A stretch of DNA of 64,000 bases from Rossellomorea marisflavi (GCF_022170785.1 NZ_CP081870.1:3782001-3846000); one strand, 5' to 3'; positions 44,200 through 52,516 are shown, counted from the first letter of the stretch. Notes: generated by a model not told the origin, from the letters alone. Numbers and translations are program-made.

Positions 44200-44498
44200 T
44201 CTAATTCCTTCACTTTCTGAGCAAGGTTGGAAATTTCTTTTTTGATCTCACTGATCAACTCTTTATGAATATCATATACATTGTTTTCAATCATTTTCAA
44301 CTCGTCTACGAGGGAATCATAAGCTGATCGTGTTTCCCCTGTCCAATCACTAGCGTAGGATTGGTGACCGTATCTGGTATAGCCTACACTTTCATCAAAC
44401 GCAGAGATTACCTTTTGCAGTTTTACCAGATGGTTTATAAGAGCAGTCATTTCAGTTGCATACTTTGCTTTCTTCGCCGTATTAATGACATCTAATAT
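44196..44498 (-). CDS. Small helical partner of the toxin (WXG100-like / Lap type), unusual start
   Basis: About 100 residues, all helical, ending KEISNLAQKVKELE; a W-x-G is present in DWTGETRSAYDSL in the turn between two long helices, as in WXG100 proteins. Such small proteins pair with the N-terminus of LXG toxins for export. The start is uncertain: the only strong ribosome binding site, GGGAGGAG, is followed at the correct spacing by ATA (44498-44496), not by ATG. In-frame alternatives are TTG at 44531 without a site, and ATG at 44450, which would remove the first part of helix 1. The gene overlaps the toxin gene by four bases. Confidence 0.7.
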   Translation of the reverse strand: MLDVINTAKKAKYATEMTALINHLVKLQKVISAFDESVGYTRYGHQSYASDWTGETRSAYDSLVDELKMIENNVYDIHKELISEIKKEISNLAQKVKELE

Positions 44499-44564
44499 AG
44501 CAATCTCCTCCCTTTTACAGTATTCTTCCAATTCTATTCTACTGGAAAATCACTACCATCTGAA

Positions 44565-44580
44565 TGGTTCATATGAACCA
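44565..44580. promoter_or_regulatory. 16-bp perfect palindrome upstream of the toxin cassette
   Basis: TGGTTCATATGAACCA is a perfect palindrome 67 bp upstream of the likely start of the partner gene, in the place of a promoter or operator. It could bind a dimeric regulator. The rest of the gap to 44923 shows no gene; the ribosome binding site of the deacetylase gene lies at its right end. Confidence 0.5.
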
Positions 44581-44923
44581 AATGTAATAGCTATAACTAT
44601 GTGAAGAACTCACTAAAATGTTGCCCTTATCAGCGTTCAACGAGGTAAGGTCAAATGGACCATTTTGTACCATCTGTGTATTTAGAAGGAATATACTATC
44701 CCCTCTAAATATCAGACTAACCTCGATTCCTGCTGTCGAATTCAATTGAATCCCACCGAAAATTCAGTTTTTATTTTCCATAAAAGGTTTTATTCTGGTA
44801 ATATTAGGTGTGAAACGAAGGAGTAGGGTGAACCGGTTCAGCCCTCCCTATTGTGAAAGTAGTAGACAACAAGATGATTCTTGAGGATTTACATATATTT
44901 TTGAAAGCTTAGGAGGAAGTGCG

Positions 44924-45727
44924 ATGGCTCGGCGCAGACGATTGAATCGAAGGGGGAAGATCGCGGTGGGGATTTTGGTTGCCATGACTGCGGCTCTGTT
45001 CTTCTTCCTCGGGGGAAATGATAAGGATGAACAACGGAAGCCTGTGAAGTTGGCTTCCGCCGGGGTAGTGAAAGAGACCCCAACCGTTAAGAAAAGTGAT
45101 CTTTACCTGACTTTTGACGACGGTCCGTCAAAGGAGTCGGGGCGTCTTCTTGACCTACTGAATGAATTTAATATGAAAGCCACCTTCTTCATGCTCGGGC
45201 CGCATATGGAGAATGATTCCGATGTGGTCAAGCGGATGAAGGAGGAGGGATTCGGTCTTGCCCTCCACGGGACCTCCCATCAAACGGAGGACATCTACAG
45301 CGGACCTTTGGCGCCGCTTCATGAAATGGAGGATGCTCAAGCCATTCTTGAAGAACAGACCGGGATGAGGTCCTCGCTCATCCGTCTGCCCTACGGGAGC
45401 GTTCCTTACCTGACGGTGGAAATGCGCGGGAATCTTGCTCAAAAAGGGTTCCGTATATGGGACTGGGACATCGACAGCCGTGACTGGGAGCTGAAGGATG
45501 AGCGTTTTATCCAGCACACTATAGAAAGGATCGAGCATATGATCGATGCAGGGGAATCGCCCGTCGTCCTCCTCCATGACCGACCCGAGCTCATCGACTA
45601 CCTACCTGAGCTCCTCCGTTTCATTGAAACCAAGGGATACAAGACGGGCGTGTTGACCGACGAGATGCAGCCGGTGACGTTTCATTGTGAGGGACGATGC
45701 CATTCCTTTGTGGCGAAAGAAGGGTAA
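44924..45727 (+). CDS. Membrane-anchored polysaccharide deacetylase (CE4)
   Basis: A 267-residue protein with a basic N-terminus and one membrane segment (IAVGILVAMTAALFFFLGG), so the enzyme domain is outside. The NodB-type catalytic core is complete: TFDDGPS with Asp65 and Asp66, HGTSH with metal ligands His115 and His119, RLPYGS with Arg154, and VVLLHDRPE near the C-terminus. It would remove acetyl groups from peptidoglycan or from a surface glycan. GGAGG precedes the ATG. Monocistronic. Confidence 0.88.
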   Translation: MARRRRLNRRGKIAVGILVAMTAALFFFLGGNDKDEQRKPVKLASAGVVKETPTVKKSDLYLTFDDGPSKESGRLLDLLNEFNMKATFFMLGPHMENDSDVVKRMKEEGFGLALHGTSHQTEDIYSGPLAPLHEMEDAQAILEEQTGMRSSLIRLPYGSVPYLTVEMRGNLAQKGFRIWDWDIDSRDWELKDERFIQHTIERIEHMIDAGESPVVLLHDRPELIDYLPELLRFIETKGYKTGVLTDEMQPVTFHCEGRCHSFVAKEG

Positions 45728-45732
45728 ATCGA

Positions 45733-45767
45733 AAGAACCGAATGGAGGCAGTCCGTTCGGTTCTTTT
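45733..45767 (+). terminator. Terminator of the deacetylase gene
   Basis: AAGAACCGAA / TTCGGTTCTT stem with a 13-base loop and T run. Confidence 0.85.
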
Positions 45768-45870
45768 CATTTGTAGAAAGATGCTTGCGAGGTTGTTTAT
45801 TTCCGGGCTTTTTTCCCTTTATAGAATACAGTCCCTTGGCTGAATACACGCAAAGGAATGATGGCTACCC

Positions 45871-46908
45871 ATGATCACCTTACTTTCGACCACTTACATT
45901 GTACAATCCGGAGACACATTGTATAGCATCGCACGGCGCTTTGATGTGACCGTAGCACAACTGAAGATATGGAACGGACTGCCGTCAGATACCATCCAAG
46001 TCGGACAGGTCCTCGTTGTCAGCGCCACTCCGGAATCGGACCGTCCCCTTACGACTTACACGGTCAAGGCCGGAGACACGCTCTACAGCATTGCCGGGCG
46101 CTTTGAGATGACCCTTGATGAAATCATGAGCCTCAATCGCATTACCGATCCGAGCCGCATACAAGTGGGACAAGTCCTTCAGGTGTATGACAACAGCGGC
46201 GAACCGGCTCCCGAGCTCACCACCTATGTCGTCCGAGCCGGCGATACCCTCTACAGCATCGCACGGCGCTTCGGCATGACCCTTGATGAAATCATGATTC
46301 TCAATGGCATTACCGACCCTAGCCGTATCCAAGTCGGGCAGGTCCTTCAAGTCTATGACAACGGAGGGAACGGGGAACCACCGGTGCGCGTGACGGCGAG
46401 TCAGTTGAACGCAATTGGCTGGTCTTACAATTATCTATCCGACAGCATCCTGGCTGATCTGAATCTCTGCCTGGAGCGATTCCAGATCACAACCAAATCC
46501 CGGTTGTGCCATTTCCTGAGCCAGTGCAGCCACGAGTCCGGCGCCGGCCGCTATACGGCCGAAATTGCCGACGGCTCTGCCTACGAAGGCAGACAGGATC
46601 TCGGGAACATTTACCCGGGCGACGGGCCGAAGTTCAAAGGCGGAGGATACATCCAGCTCACCGGACGCTACAACTACACCCTCTTCTCGCAGTCCGTCGG
46701 TGATCCGGAGATCGTCAACCAGGGCGTTTACTACGTCGCTGAACATTATCCATGGCAAAGCGCGGGCTTCTGGTGGGAGCTGAACAATATGAACGCCCTT
46801 TGTGATACCAACCCAACGGTGCGTCAGGTCACGCTCAAGGTAAACGGAGGAACCAGAGGGTTGGAAGAGCGGACGCGGTATTATGAGAGATGTGTGGTGA
46901 TCTTTTAG
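45871..46908 (+). CDS. Three-LysM protein with glycoside hydrolase family 19 (chitinase/lysin) domain
   Basis: A 345-residue protein. Three LysM domains of about 45 residues (each with the (Y/V)xxGDTLYSIAxRF and IQVGQVLxV motifs) bind the glycan strand, and a family 19 domain follows (RLCHFLSQCSHESGAGRYTA with the catalytic Glu, GPKFKGGGYIQLTGRYNY, SAGFWWELNN, VTLKVNGGTRGLEER). The family cuts chitin or peptidoglycan. No signal peptide is seen: the chain starts with MITLLSTTYIVQSGDT, so export would need another way (lysis, phage-type holin or spore coat assembly). AAGGA precedes the ATG. Monocistronic. Confidence 0.88.
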   Translation: MITLLSTTYIVQSGDTLYSIARRFDVTVAQLKIWNGLPSDTIQVGQVLVVSATPESDRPLTTYTVKAGDTLYSIAGRFEMTLDEIMSLNRITDPSRIQVGQVLQVYDNSGEPAPELTTYVVRAGDTLYSIARRFGMTLDEIMILNGITDPSRIQVGQVLQVYDNGGNGEPPVRVTASQLNAIGWSYNYLSDSILADLNLCLERFQITTKSRLCHFLSQCSHESGAGRYTAEIADGSAYEGRQDLGNIYPGDGPKFKGGGYIQLTGRYNYTLFSQSVGDPEIVNQGVYYVAEHYPWQSAGFWWELNNMNALCDTNPTVRQVTLKVNGGTRGLEERTRYYERCVVIF

Positions 46909-46932
46909 TTCCCGAGATTTTCATGAAAATAG

Positions 46933-46973
46933 AAAGAGAGTGGTCCAACCGACATTGGGACCACTCTCTTTTT
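46933..46973 (+). terminator. Terminator of the LysM-GH19 gene
   Basis: AAAGAGAGTGGTCC / GGGACCACTCTCTTT form a 13-bp stem with T run. Confidence 0.9.
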
Positions 46974-46993
46974 AACGGTTTAGGTGTCTAATC

Positions 46994-47431
46994 CTATCCA
47001 CTGATAAACATGATGATTTGATTCACCCCATCATGGAATATTAGCGCCATGATGAGGATGACGACCGTGATCAGTGCGCCAACTTCTCTGAGTGACCACT
47101 TCCCTGTAGCCAAGGTAGTTGACCTCTTAGCCCCTACAGATGGATCGGCCGGCAATTGATCTTCACCCTCTACCCTTCCCACTTTCAACCATTGCTTCAA
47201 CTCTTGCTTCATCATTTTTTGGATATCACTTGGTGTAAGAAAATCAAACTCCTTATCCGTTCTCACATCCTGCAAGGTCTTGTCGAAGAGACTGTCCATG
47301 ATGGAATGACTTAATCGACCGGTCCTGGTAAACTCTGTTTCAATAAGAGTAATAGAATGAGAGCAATTCTTAAGGATGCTGTTGATCTTAACCCTTGCTC
47401 TATTTCGCTTCATAAGTGTGTCATCTATCAC
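46994..47431 (-). CDS. Hypothetical protein with C-terminal membrane segment
   Basis: Not recognised. From the GTG at 47431 (six bases after GGGGGG) the product has 145 residues: a basic helical N-terminus (MKRNRARVKINSILKN), a charged middle with LTPSDIQKMMKQELKQWLKV, a short linker, and a single C-terminal membrane segment (VGALITVVILIMALIFHDGV). It looks like a tail-anchored protein. ATG codons at 47437 and 47464 are alternatives. Confidence 0.55.
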   Translation of the reverse strand: MIDDTLMKRNRARVKINSILKNCSHSITLIETEFTRTGRLSHSIMDSLFDKTLQDVRTDKEFDFLTPSDIQKMMKQELKQWLKVGRVEGEDQLPADPSVGAKRSTTLATGKWSLREVGALITVVILIMALIFHDGVNQIIMFISG

Positions 47432-47743
47432 ACGCATCCCCCCTTTTAAACTGACTATTGGCATACCTACTCTTACCTTACCATAAATCCTATATATGTA
47501 AATATAAGTAAATATTTTATCTTTGACCTTTATCTAAGCATCCAAAGTAGCCATTTGGAGATTCCATATGGCTTACCTTATTATTGAACTCAGCTAACAT
47601 GTTACCAACAGGAATAGGTAGCCCTATCTCCTTCCCTCACAATCCAAACGCCCTCATGCCTCACATGAAGAAGTATTGGGTCCTCTCAAACGTTGACTAC
47701 CGGCACCTCACCTGGGGATACGCGAATTCTTTTAAACACAATA

Positions 47744-47783
47744 AAAAGAGATGGCGATTTAACCCAATGAATCGCCGTCTCTT
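47744..47783 (-). terminator. Hairpin downstream of the IS3 remnant
   Basis: AAGAG-AT-GGCGATT pairs with AATCGCC-GTCTCTT; on the minus strand a T run follows. The rest of 47432-47842 holds no gene that I can support. Confidence 0.6.
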
Positions 47784-47842
47784 CCTTAAGTCGTTCTTAA
47801 TCAGACCTGTTAAGAAAACTGATCCGATGTTTCAATGGGTAT

Positions 47843-48253
47843 TCAATCTGGCGTACCCGCAAGCCCCATCTCATGCATGAGTCGAAGAATGGTTTTGGGA
47901 TCGTGTTGAAAGCCTATCATCTTCAAATGTTCTGTCACCCGCCGATAGGCGTAGCGCCCCTCGTACGTATGGGCAACGAGAAGGATCTGCGCTTTGACGT
48001 CGGCATATTTGTCCGGGCGGTCCAGCCGCTGCTCCCAATAGTAATAAGTGCTGCGAGGAATCTTTGCTACTTCCACAAGAGACTTAACATCGTATTGATC
48101 CTTAAGTTCCTGGATTACTCTTGCCTTTGTCTTATTGGAATACTGTTCTTGCTCACCAGCAAGCCTGATCAGACACTTTTCATAGGCAGTTACAATAGAA
48201 GAACATGAAACTCCACTTGAATGATTAGATGACTCCTTCAATTTTGTCGACAT
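47843..48253 (-). pseudogene. IS3-family transposase remnant (start of OrfB)
   Basis: 136 residues. From about residue 43 the sequence is the N-terminal domain of an IS3/IS150-type OrfB: TKARVIQELKDQYDVKSLVE, AKIPRSTYYYWEQRLDR, HTYEGRYAYRRVTEHLKMIG, ILRLMHEMGLAG. It stops there, before the DDE catalytic core, so it cannot transpose. The first 40 residues may come from OrfA. No inverted repeats or target duplication could be defined, so the rest of the element was lost. Confidence 0.8.
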
Positions 48254-48509
48254 TGTCCAGCGACTCCTTAAATTTGAGAGAATTTCTCATGATAGGTTTG
48301 GCAACTGGTTACACACGGTTTCCCTTAAACCAGTGACATCCACCTTTATATCGGCTGAATTTTCACATAGTTAAAGAATGATACCTGTACCGTTTCGGCA
48401 AAAAATCAATCTATGATTAGATAGAACAAAGAGACCTCTACATCGCCTGCATTTCGATGATGATTGATCTTCAGTCCATTACCCGCTCCTATAAAGCATT
48501 CCTCATAAA

Positions 48510-48546
48510 AAAATCCGACACTGTTAGGCTGGCTAACAATATCGGA
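48510..48546 (-). terminator. Terminator of the sipW-TasA operon
   Basis: TCCGA-CA-CTGTTAG pairs with CTAACAAT-ATCGGA; seven T follow on the minus strand. It lies 27 bp after the last gene of the operon. The stretch 48254-48509 shows no gene. Confidence 0.85.
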
Positions 48547-48572
48547 ACTTCACTCCAATGTATGACTCGTAC

Positions 48573-49142
48573 TCACTCGACCACTTCCACCGGCTTATCG
48601 GATTGAACAGTCACATCGTTGGCTTCCGTGGCTGATTTCTCTTCTTCTTTATGAAGTTCAGGCTTAGCTGCTTTCGGTGTCGCCTCGACAGGCTCTTCCA
48701 CAGCCGGTGGACTTTCAGGCTCCTGCTTCATTTCCTCTTTTGCAGGTTCCGGTGCCTTCTCTACTGGGGCAGGTTTCTTCTGAGGTTCAGGTTTTTTAAC
48801 AGGTTCTTTCTCCTTTGCCTCTACCCTAGGAGATGGTTCCTTTGCCTTTGTCTCGTCTTCTTCTTTCACGCCCTTTGGCTTATCCCGGTCCTTACAATGG
48901 GGATTATTCGTCTTTTTGCCTTTTTCACAGTGACAATTTGGCTTATCCTTTGCTCCGTGGCCATGACACTTATTGTCATTGTCATCTTCACCTTGAAAGG
49001 TAAGTGTCATTTCAAAACTCGTTTGCTTCGTGTCATAAAATAAAGCATACGTGTTAAATGTATGCAGCTGCTTGGTCAGGAGGAAACTGCTGAACCCGAT
49101 CGCCAAGATGAGGTAGAGCAGACGCAGTTTTGATGATTTCAT
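48573..49142 (-). CDS. TapA-like secreted protein, Cys/His-rich and Pro/Lys/Glu-rich
   Basis: A 189-residue exported protein. An N-terminal hydrophobic segment (LLYLILAIGFSSFLLTK) is followed by TYALFYDTKQTSFEMTL, like the mature start of SipW substrates, then a short block rich in Cys and His (CHGHGAKDKPNCHCEKGKK, NNPHCKD), and a low-complexity Lys/Glu/Pro tail. B. subtilis TapA has a similar exported start, several Cys and a K/E-rich C-terminus but is longer with a folded core. Its place after sipW and the TasA genes supports a TapA-like role in anchoring fibres. The start overlaps the stop codon of the previous gene (TAATG). Confidence 0.6.
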   Translation of the reverse strand: MKSSKLRLLYLILAIGFSSFLLTKQLHTFNTYALFYDTKQTSFEMTLTFQGEDDNDNKCHGHGAKDKPNCHCEKGKKTNNPHCKDRDKPKGVKEEDETKAKEPSPRVEAKEKEPVKKPEPQKKPAPVEKAPEPAKEEMKQEPESPPAVEEPVEATPKAAKPELHKEEEKSATEANDVTVQSDKPVEVVE

Positions 49143-49729
49143 TATTCTTGACCTGCGTACATGGTGAGATCGAAGTCGACTTTGGCACCTTGGATTTCGT
49201 TACCGGCCTGACGGCTTAACTCTGCTGTGATGGTGAATACCTCATCAGTATCATGTGTATCCTGAATAGGATTTAGTAAGCTTGTATTTTTCAAAGTAGG
49301 TTTATTTTTCAATTCTGCCAACGTACCTTTAAAAGCAACCCCGTTGTTCGTTCTTATAGTAAATTTCAGATTTTTATTAAATGACTCTTCCGCCGCTTTG
49401 ACGTCCTCCACACCCTTAATAGAGTGAATATTAATAGCAGCATTCTTGACAATGGCTTTTACAGAACCTACATTTCTAGTAATGAATTGTTTGGTTTCAG
49501 TTTTCTTCCCTGGATACCAGTACCCATCAACCTTATTACCAGTCGTTTTCGAAAATCCTATAAATAATGGGGAGGGGTTTTCATAAAAAGGGGAGATTTT
49601 CAACGTACCCATCTCAATCTTATTCCCCGCACTTGAAGCCTCTGAATAGAAATCGGAATAGGTGGTTCCACCGAAACCGGAACTGAATAATGCTGCGCCA
49701 AGGACAACAGCCAAGTATCTCTTCTTCAC
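49142..49729 (-). CDS. TasA/camelysin (CalY) family matrix protein, second copy
   Basis: A 195-residue SipW-dependent protein. Signal segment YLAVVLGAALFSSGFGGTTY, then the family hallmark SDFYSEASSAGNKIEMGTLK, which differs at few positions from the copy encoded just upstream. The family forms extracellular fibres (TasA) or a cell-surface metalloprotease-like protein (camelysin). GTG start at 49729 follows AAAGGTG. It is in the same operon as sipW and the other copy; the two differ strongly after the N-terminus, so they are not a recent duplication. Confidence 0.85.
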   Translation of the reverse strand: MKKRYLAVVLGAALFSSGFGGTTYSDFYSEASSAGNKIEMGTLKISPFYENPSPLFIGFSKTTGNKVDGYWYPGKKTETKQFITRNVGSVKAIVKNAAINIHSIKGVEDVKAAEESFNKNLKFTIRTNNGVAFKGTLAELKNKPTLKNTSLLNPIQDTHDTDEVFTITAELSRQAGNEIQGAKVDFDLTMYAGQE

Positions 49730-49794
49730 GAACTCAGCACCTTTCTATTAAAGATAAAGCCGGACCTTTGGTAGCGCCCAGCTAAACATAAAGA

Positions 49795-50382
49795 TTAGTT
49801 CTCTTGGGAGAGCCTCCAAGAAATATCTCCTGCGACACTAATGGCTTGGAGATGATTTTGATTTGCTTCCTTCTCTCTCTCTATATAAATAAATGGTTTA
49901 ATAGAAACTGGTTTGGTCTTATTAGTCAACGTTACTTTATCTAGTTCAGTATTTACTACTCCAACCAGACTTTCCAGAGCACCTACAGGGACAGTAGGTG
50001 AATCCTCTCCGTTAATTTCTAAACCAATTTGAATATCTTGATATAAACCGTATTTTGATGAATCGATAACATTTCCATCCTTATCTTTGATACTGAAATT
50101 TTTGAGTTCAACAGAAATTTTCCCTGGAAGAGACCCAACATTGGCAATGCTAATAGCCTGACCATATTCTTTTGAACCAGGTTTTAGATTATTAAATTGT
50201 TCTCCACTGATTAGTGCTCCTAGTGGACCGACTTCAGCAAGCTTCAACGTACCCAGCTCAATCTTATTCCCAGCAGAACTCGCTTCCGAGAAGAAATCCG
50301 AATAAGTCCCTGTAGACGCTCCAGCTCCAATTACCAATGCTCCAGCCATCATGGTTCCAATAAGTGCTTTTTTCATTTTCAT
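49795..50382 (-). CDS. TasA/camelysin (CalY) family matrix protein, first copy
   Basis: About 195 residues. Signal segment MKMKKALIGTMMAGALVIGA ends near the SipW cleavage site, followed by GTYSDFFSEASSAGNKIELG, the family hallmark (PF12389). The rest is beta-rich, as in TasA. The protein would be processed by SipW and assembled outside the cell as biofilm fibres. Several ATG codons follow GGGGGA; 50382 has the most acceptable spacing, 50391 and 50376 are alternatives. It lies between sipW and the second copy. Confidence 0.85.
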   Translation of the reverse strand: MKMKKALIGTMMAGALVIGAGASTGTYSDFFSEASSAGNKIELGTLKLAEVGPLGALISGEQFNNLKPGSKEYGQAISIANVGSLPGKISVELKNFSIKDKDGNVIDSSKYGLYQDIQIGLEINGEDSPTVPVGALESLVGVVNTELDKVTLTNKTKPVSIKPFIYIEREKEANQNHLQAISVAGDISWRLSQEN

Positions 50383-50520
50383 TATTTTCATTTCCCCCAT
50401 CGTTTTAATTGTTTTTGACCGTACGAACTAATGAATGGTATTAGACAGATGAATCAGGCAATGATTGTATGTACCTGATAATGCGTTGCTTCCTCACCTC
50501 CCTTCATGCTTCAACGGTAA

Positions 50521-51069
50521 TTACGATTCCACTGGGTATGGGCGGCTGCCGCGGTCTTTTTTGTTTTTTCGCTTTGTGATGAATTCCATGATTATCAGGG
50601 TAAGACCAGGAATTCCGATGAGGACGATCATGCCCCAGATGCCTGTTACTTTATCCATCAGGAGACCGAAAGCAGGAATTCGTGCTACATAGGTTCCGCG
50701 CATTTCGTCTCCTTTGATCATTTCAGGATCTTTTGAAGGATTGGCATCCCCTTTTGTTTGATACGATAGACCTCCGTCTTCCTTCATAGAAGTGATGCGG
50801 TGGGTCACGAGTTTTCCATTATGTTCGAATGTGACGATGTCACCTTTTTTCATTTCCTTCACAGGGGTGTCTTTCACGATGATCATGTCACCCGGCTCGA
50901 TGACCGGACGCATGCTTCCCGATAAGACGGTCAGGAACTTGTAGCCAAAGACTGAAGGAATCTCTCCCGGGTTCATTTTGGTTTGAGCGAACAGCATGAC
51001 ATTGAATGCGACGAAAAGCGCCAGTACCCCCATTAACAGATAGCCAAAGATCTTTCCTACTTTTTTCAC
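50521..51069 (-). CDS. sipW: Signal peptidase I of the SipW (ER) type
   Basis: A 182-residue membrane protease that processes TasA and TapA. It has an N-terminal membrane segment (FGYLLMGVLALFVAFNVMLF), the nucleophile motif VLSGSMRPVIEPGD with Ser52, GDIVTFEHN, and His90 in LVTHRIT as the general base where bacterial-type enzymes have Lys: this is the mark of the ER/archaeal type. A second membrane segment (IWGMIVLIGIPGLTLIIMEF) lies at the C-terminus. GTG start at 51069 after AAGGGGG. It is the first gene of the matrix operon; SinR-like palindromes lie upstream. Confidence 0.93.
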   Translation of the reverse strand: MKKVGKIFGYLLMGVLALFVAFNVMLFAQTKMNPGEIPSVFGYKFLTVLSGSMRPVIEPGDMIIVKDTPVKEMKKGDIVTFEHNGKLVTHRITSMKEDGGLSYQTKGDANPSKDPEMIKGDEMRGTYVARIPAFGLLMDKVTGIWGMIVLIGIPGLTLIIMEFITKRKNKKDRGSRPYPVES

Positions 51070-51089
51070 TGTTATCCCCCTTGATTATC

Positions 51090-51105
51090 GTTCTTTAAAA
51101 CGAAC
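51090..51105. promoter_or_regulatory. SinR-like palindrome directly upstream of sipW
   Basis: GTTCTTTAAAACGAAC is an inverted repeat of the form GTTCTTT-NN-(AACGAAC); the left arm fits the SinR box GTTCTYT exactly and the right arm has one change. It lies 21 bp before the sipW start, where a repressor would block transcription, as SinR does at the B. subtilis tapA operon. Confidence 0.6.
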
Positions 51106-51307
51106 AATTAGATTATAAGAAAACACCAACCAGAAGTTGGAGTGTCTGTTTCACATGTATTAATTTACCACGTTTACTCACCGTAAGAAATAGAAACCTG
51201 TCGACAAAATCAGCATAATTACCCACATTTTTAGTCCTAGAAAGATTCGAAATCATATAAAATCAAGTAAATACTATCATTCTAATGTCGAATTTTAGCA
51301 CATTATA

Positions 51308-51323
51308 ATTCTTTATAAAGAAC
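51308..51323. promoter_or_regulatory. Second SinR-like palindrome upstream of sipW
   Basis: On the minus strand GTTCTTTATAAAGAAT, identical over 16 bases to the site upstream of the giant adhesin gene (39394-39409). It lies about 240 bp before sipW. The gap 51070-51412 holds no gene. Confidence 0.6.
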
Positions 51324-51412
51324 AATCCGCTAAATAAAACAGCGATCAATAAGCTTAAGGGCTCTATGACCGCTTTTCATTACGTATACTAGTACTTTTT
51401 GCATAATATCAC

Positions 51413-52516
51413 TTACTCTTGCAAATGATAGGTTCCAGTAAAATTCGCGTTCAATCCCCCGTACCCGCACTCATTCCCTTCGACGACTTCCATAGAGGAT
51501 TCAGAAGTCTTGGTAAAGGTCACCTGGCAGCCTTCTAAGTTCGGATCAACAAAGACCGCCTGGCTCCCCTCTGATACGAATCCTCCGGTCATATCCGCCG
51601 TACTTTGACCGTATAACGCTTCACCAACGTATTGGTAGCCGCCATCAGCAGAACCCGTAATGGCAATTTTTCCGTAGTACGTTTCTTGAGCGCCTTCCCT
51701 TTCCCAATTACCTGCAAAACCTGTGGGACCCTCAGCTGCTACAGGTTCAGCGGCTTTCTCTTGGGCCGGTTCTTCTTCTTCCTCTGCCTCTGCCAGTTCA
51801 GGTCCACTCACTTCAAAGCGTTGCCCATTATTACGGTAGATGTCAAAGAACTTTTCCTCTCCATCTTCTTCCACTTTGTAAGTAAAGACTTTGACTGCTT
51901 CCTCTCCCCACTTCGCGTCCTTTTCTTCAAGTATAGTAACTTTATGATCTCCGTACAGCTTCTGCACTTCTGCTGCAGTCAAGTCAAAGTCAGGTGGGCG
52001 GGTTTCCATCTGATCCACCTTCCACTTGTCCTCTTCCCACACCACTGTAAAATCGACGTAACCTCCACCGGTGGTTGACTCATTGGAAAACATTAATATC
52101 GTAAAGACTTTTTTAAAATCCTCGTCCTTGATGATCTCTTGCCTGACCTCTGGAAACAAGTTATGGGGCAGCAACATCCCGTCTCCACCTTCAATTTCCA
52201 TGGCAAAGGAATCCTTCATGTTCTGATCATAAAAGGACCTGGTCACCCACCCGCTCATGCGTTCTTTCAGCTCATCCTCAGCCAGGGCAGCCCCTTCGAT
52301 CTTTTCCTTTGTGATTTCATTTACCTCATCCAATGCTTCTTGGTACTCTCCTTGAATAAAATCCACCAATTCAAATACCGGGGCATCCACTTTTTCTTCC
52401 TCTTCTATTACTTTCTCTTTCTTGACGGGTTCCACAGTGCTCCCAGTCTTTTGAGCTGAACAACCCGCGATACCCAGCATCACGATCATCATAGCCAACC
52501 AAATAAGAATTCTCAT
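51413..52516 (-). CDS. Lipoprotein of unknown function
   Basis: About 367 residues with signal MMRILIWLAMMIVMLGIAGC and lipobox IAGC. A Lys/Glu linker follows, then a region with repeated charged helices and a beta-rich C-terminal domain (GFAGNWEREGAQETYYGKIA) that shows EA-rich linker DNA between the two. No enzyme motif is visible. GGGGAGGGG precedes the start; the tandem ATG at 52519 is equally possible. It ends about 340 bp upstream of the sipW operon but is not obviously part of it. Confidence 0.7.
   Translation of the reverse strand: MRILIWLAMMIVMLGIAGCSAQKTGSTVEPVKKEKVIEEEEKVDAPVFELVDFIQGEYQEALDEVNEITKEKIEGAALAEDELKERMSGWVTRSFYDQNMKDSFAMEIEGGDGMLLPHNLFPEVRQEIIKDEDFKKVFTILMFSNESTTGGGYVDFTVVWEEDKWKVDQMETRPPDFDLTAAEVQKLYGDHKVTILEEKDAKWGEEAVKVFTYKVEEDGEEKFFDIYRNNGQRFEVSGPELAEAEEEEEPAQEKAAEPVAAEGPTGFAGNWEREGAQETYYGKIAITGSADGGYQYVGEALYGQSTADMTGGFVSEGSQAVFVDPNLEGCQVTFTKTSESSMEVVEGNECGYGGLNANFTGTYHLQE

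Noticed and set aside
47584..47880. 98-residue frame on the plus strand
   Set aside because: It crosses a terminator hairpin and the end of the IS3 remnant and has no ribosome binding site.
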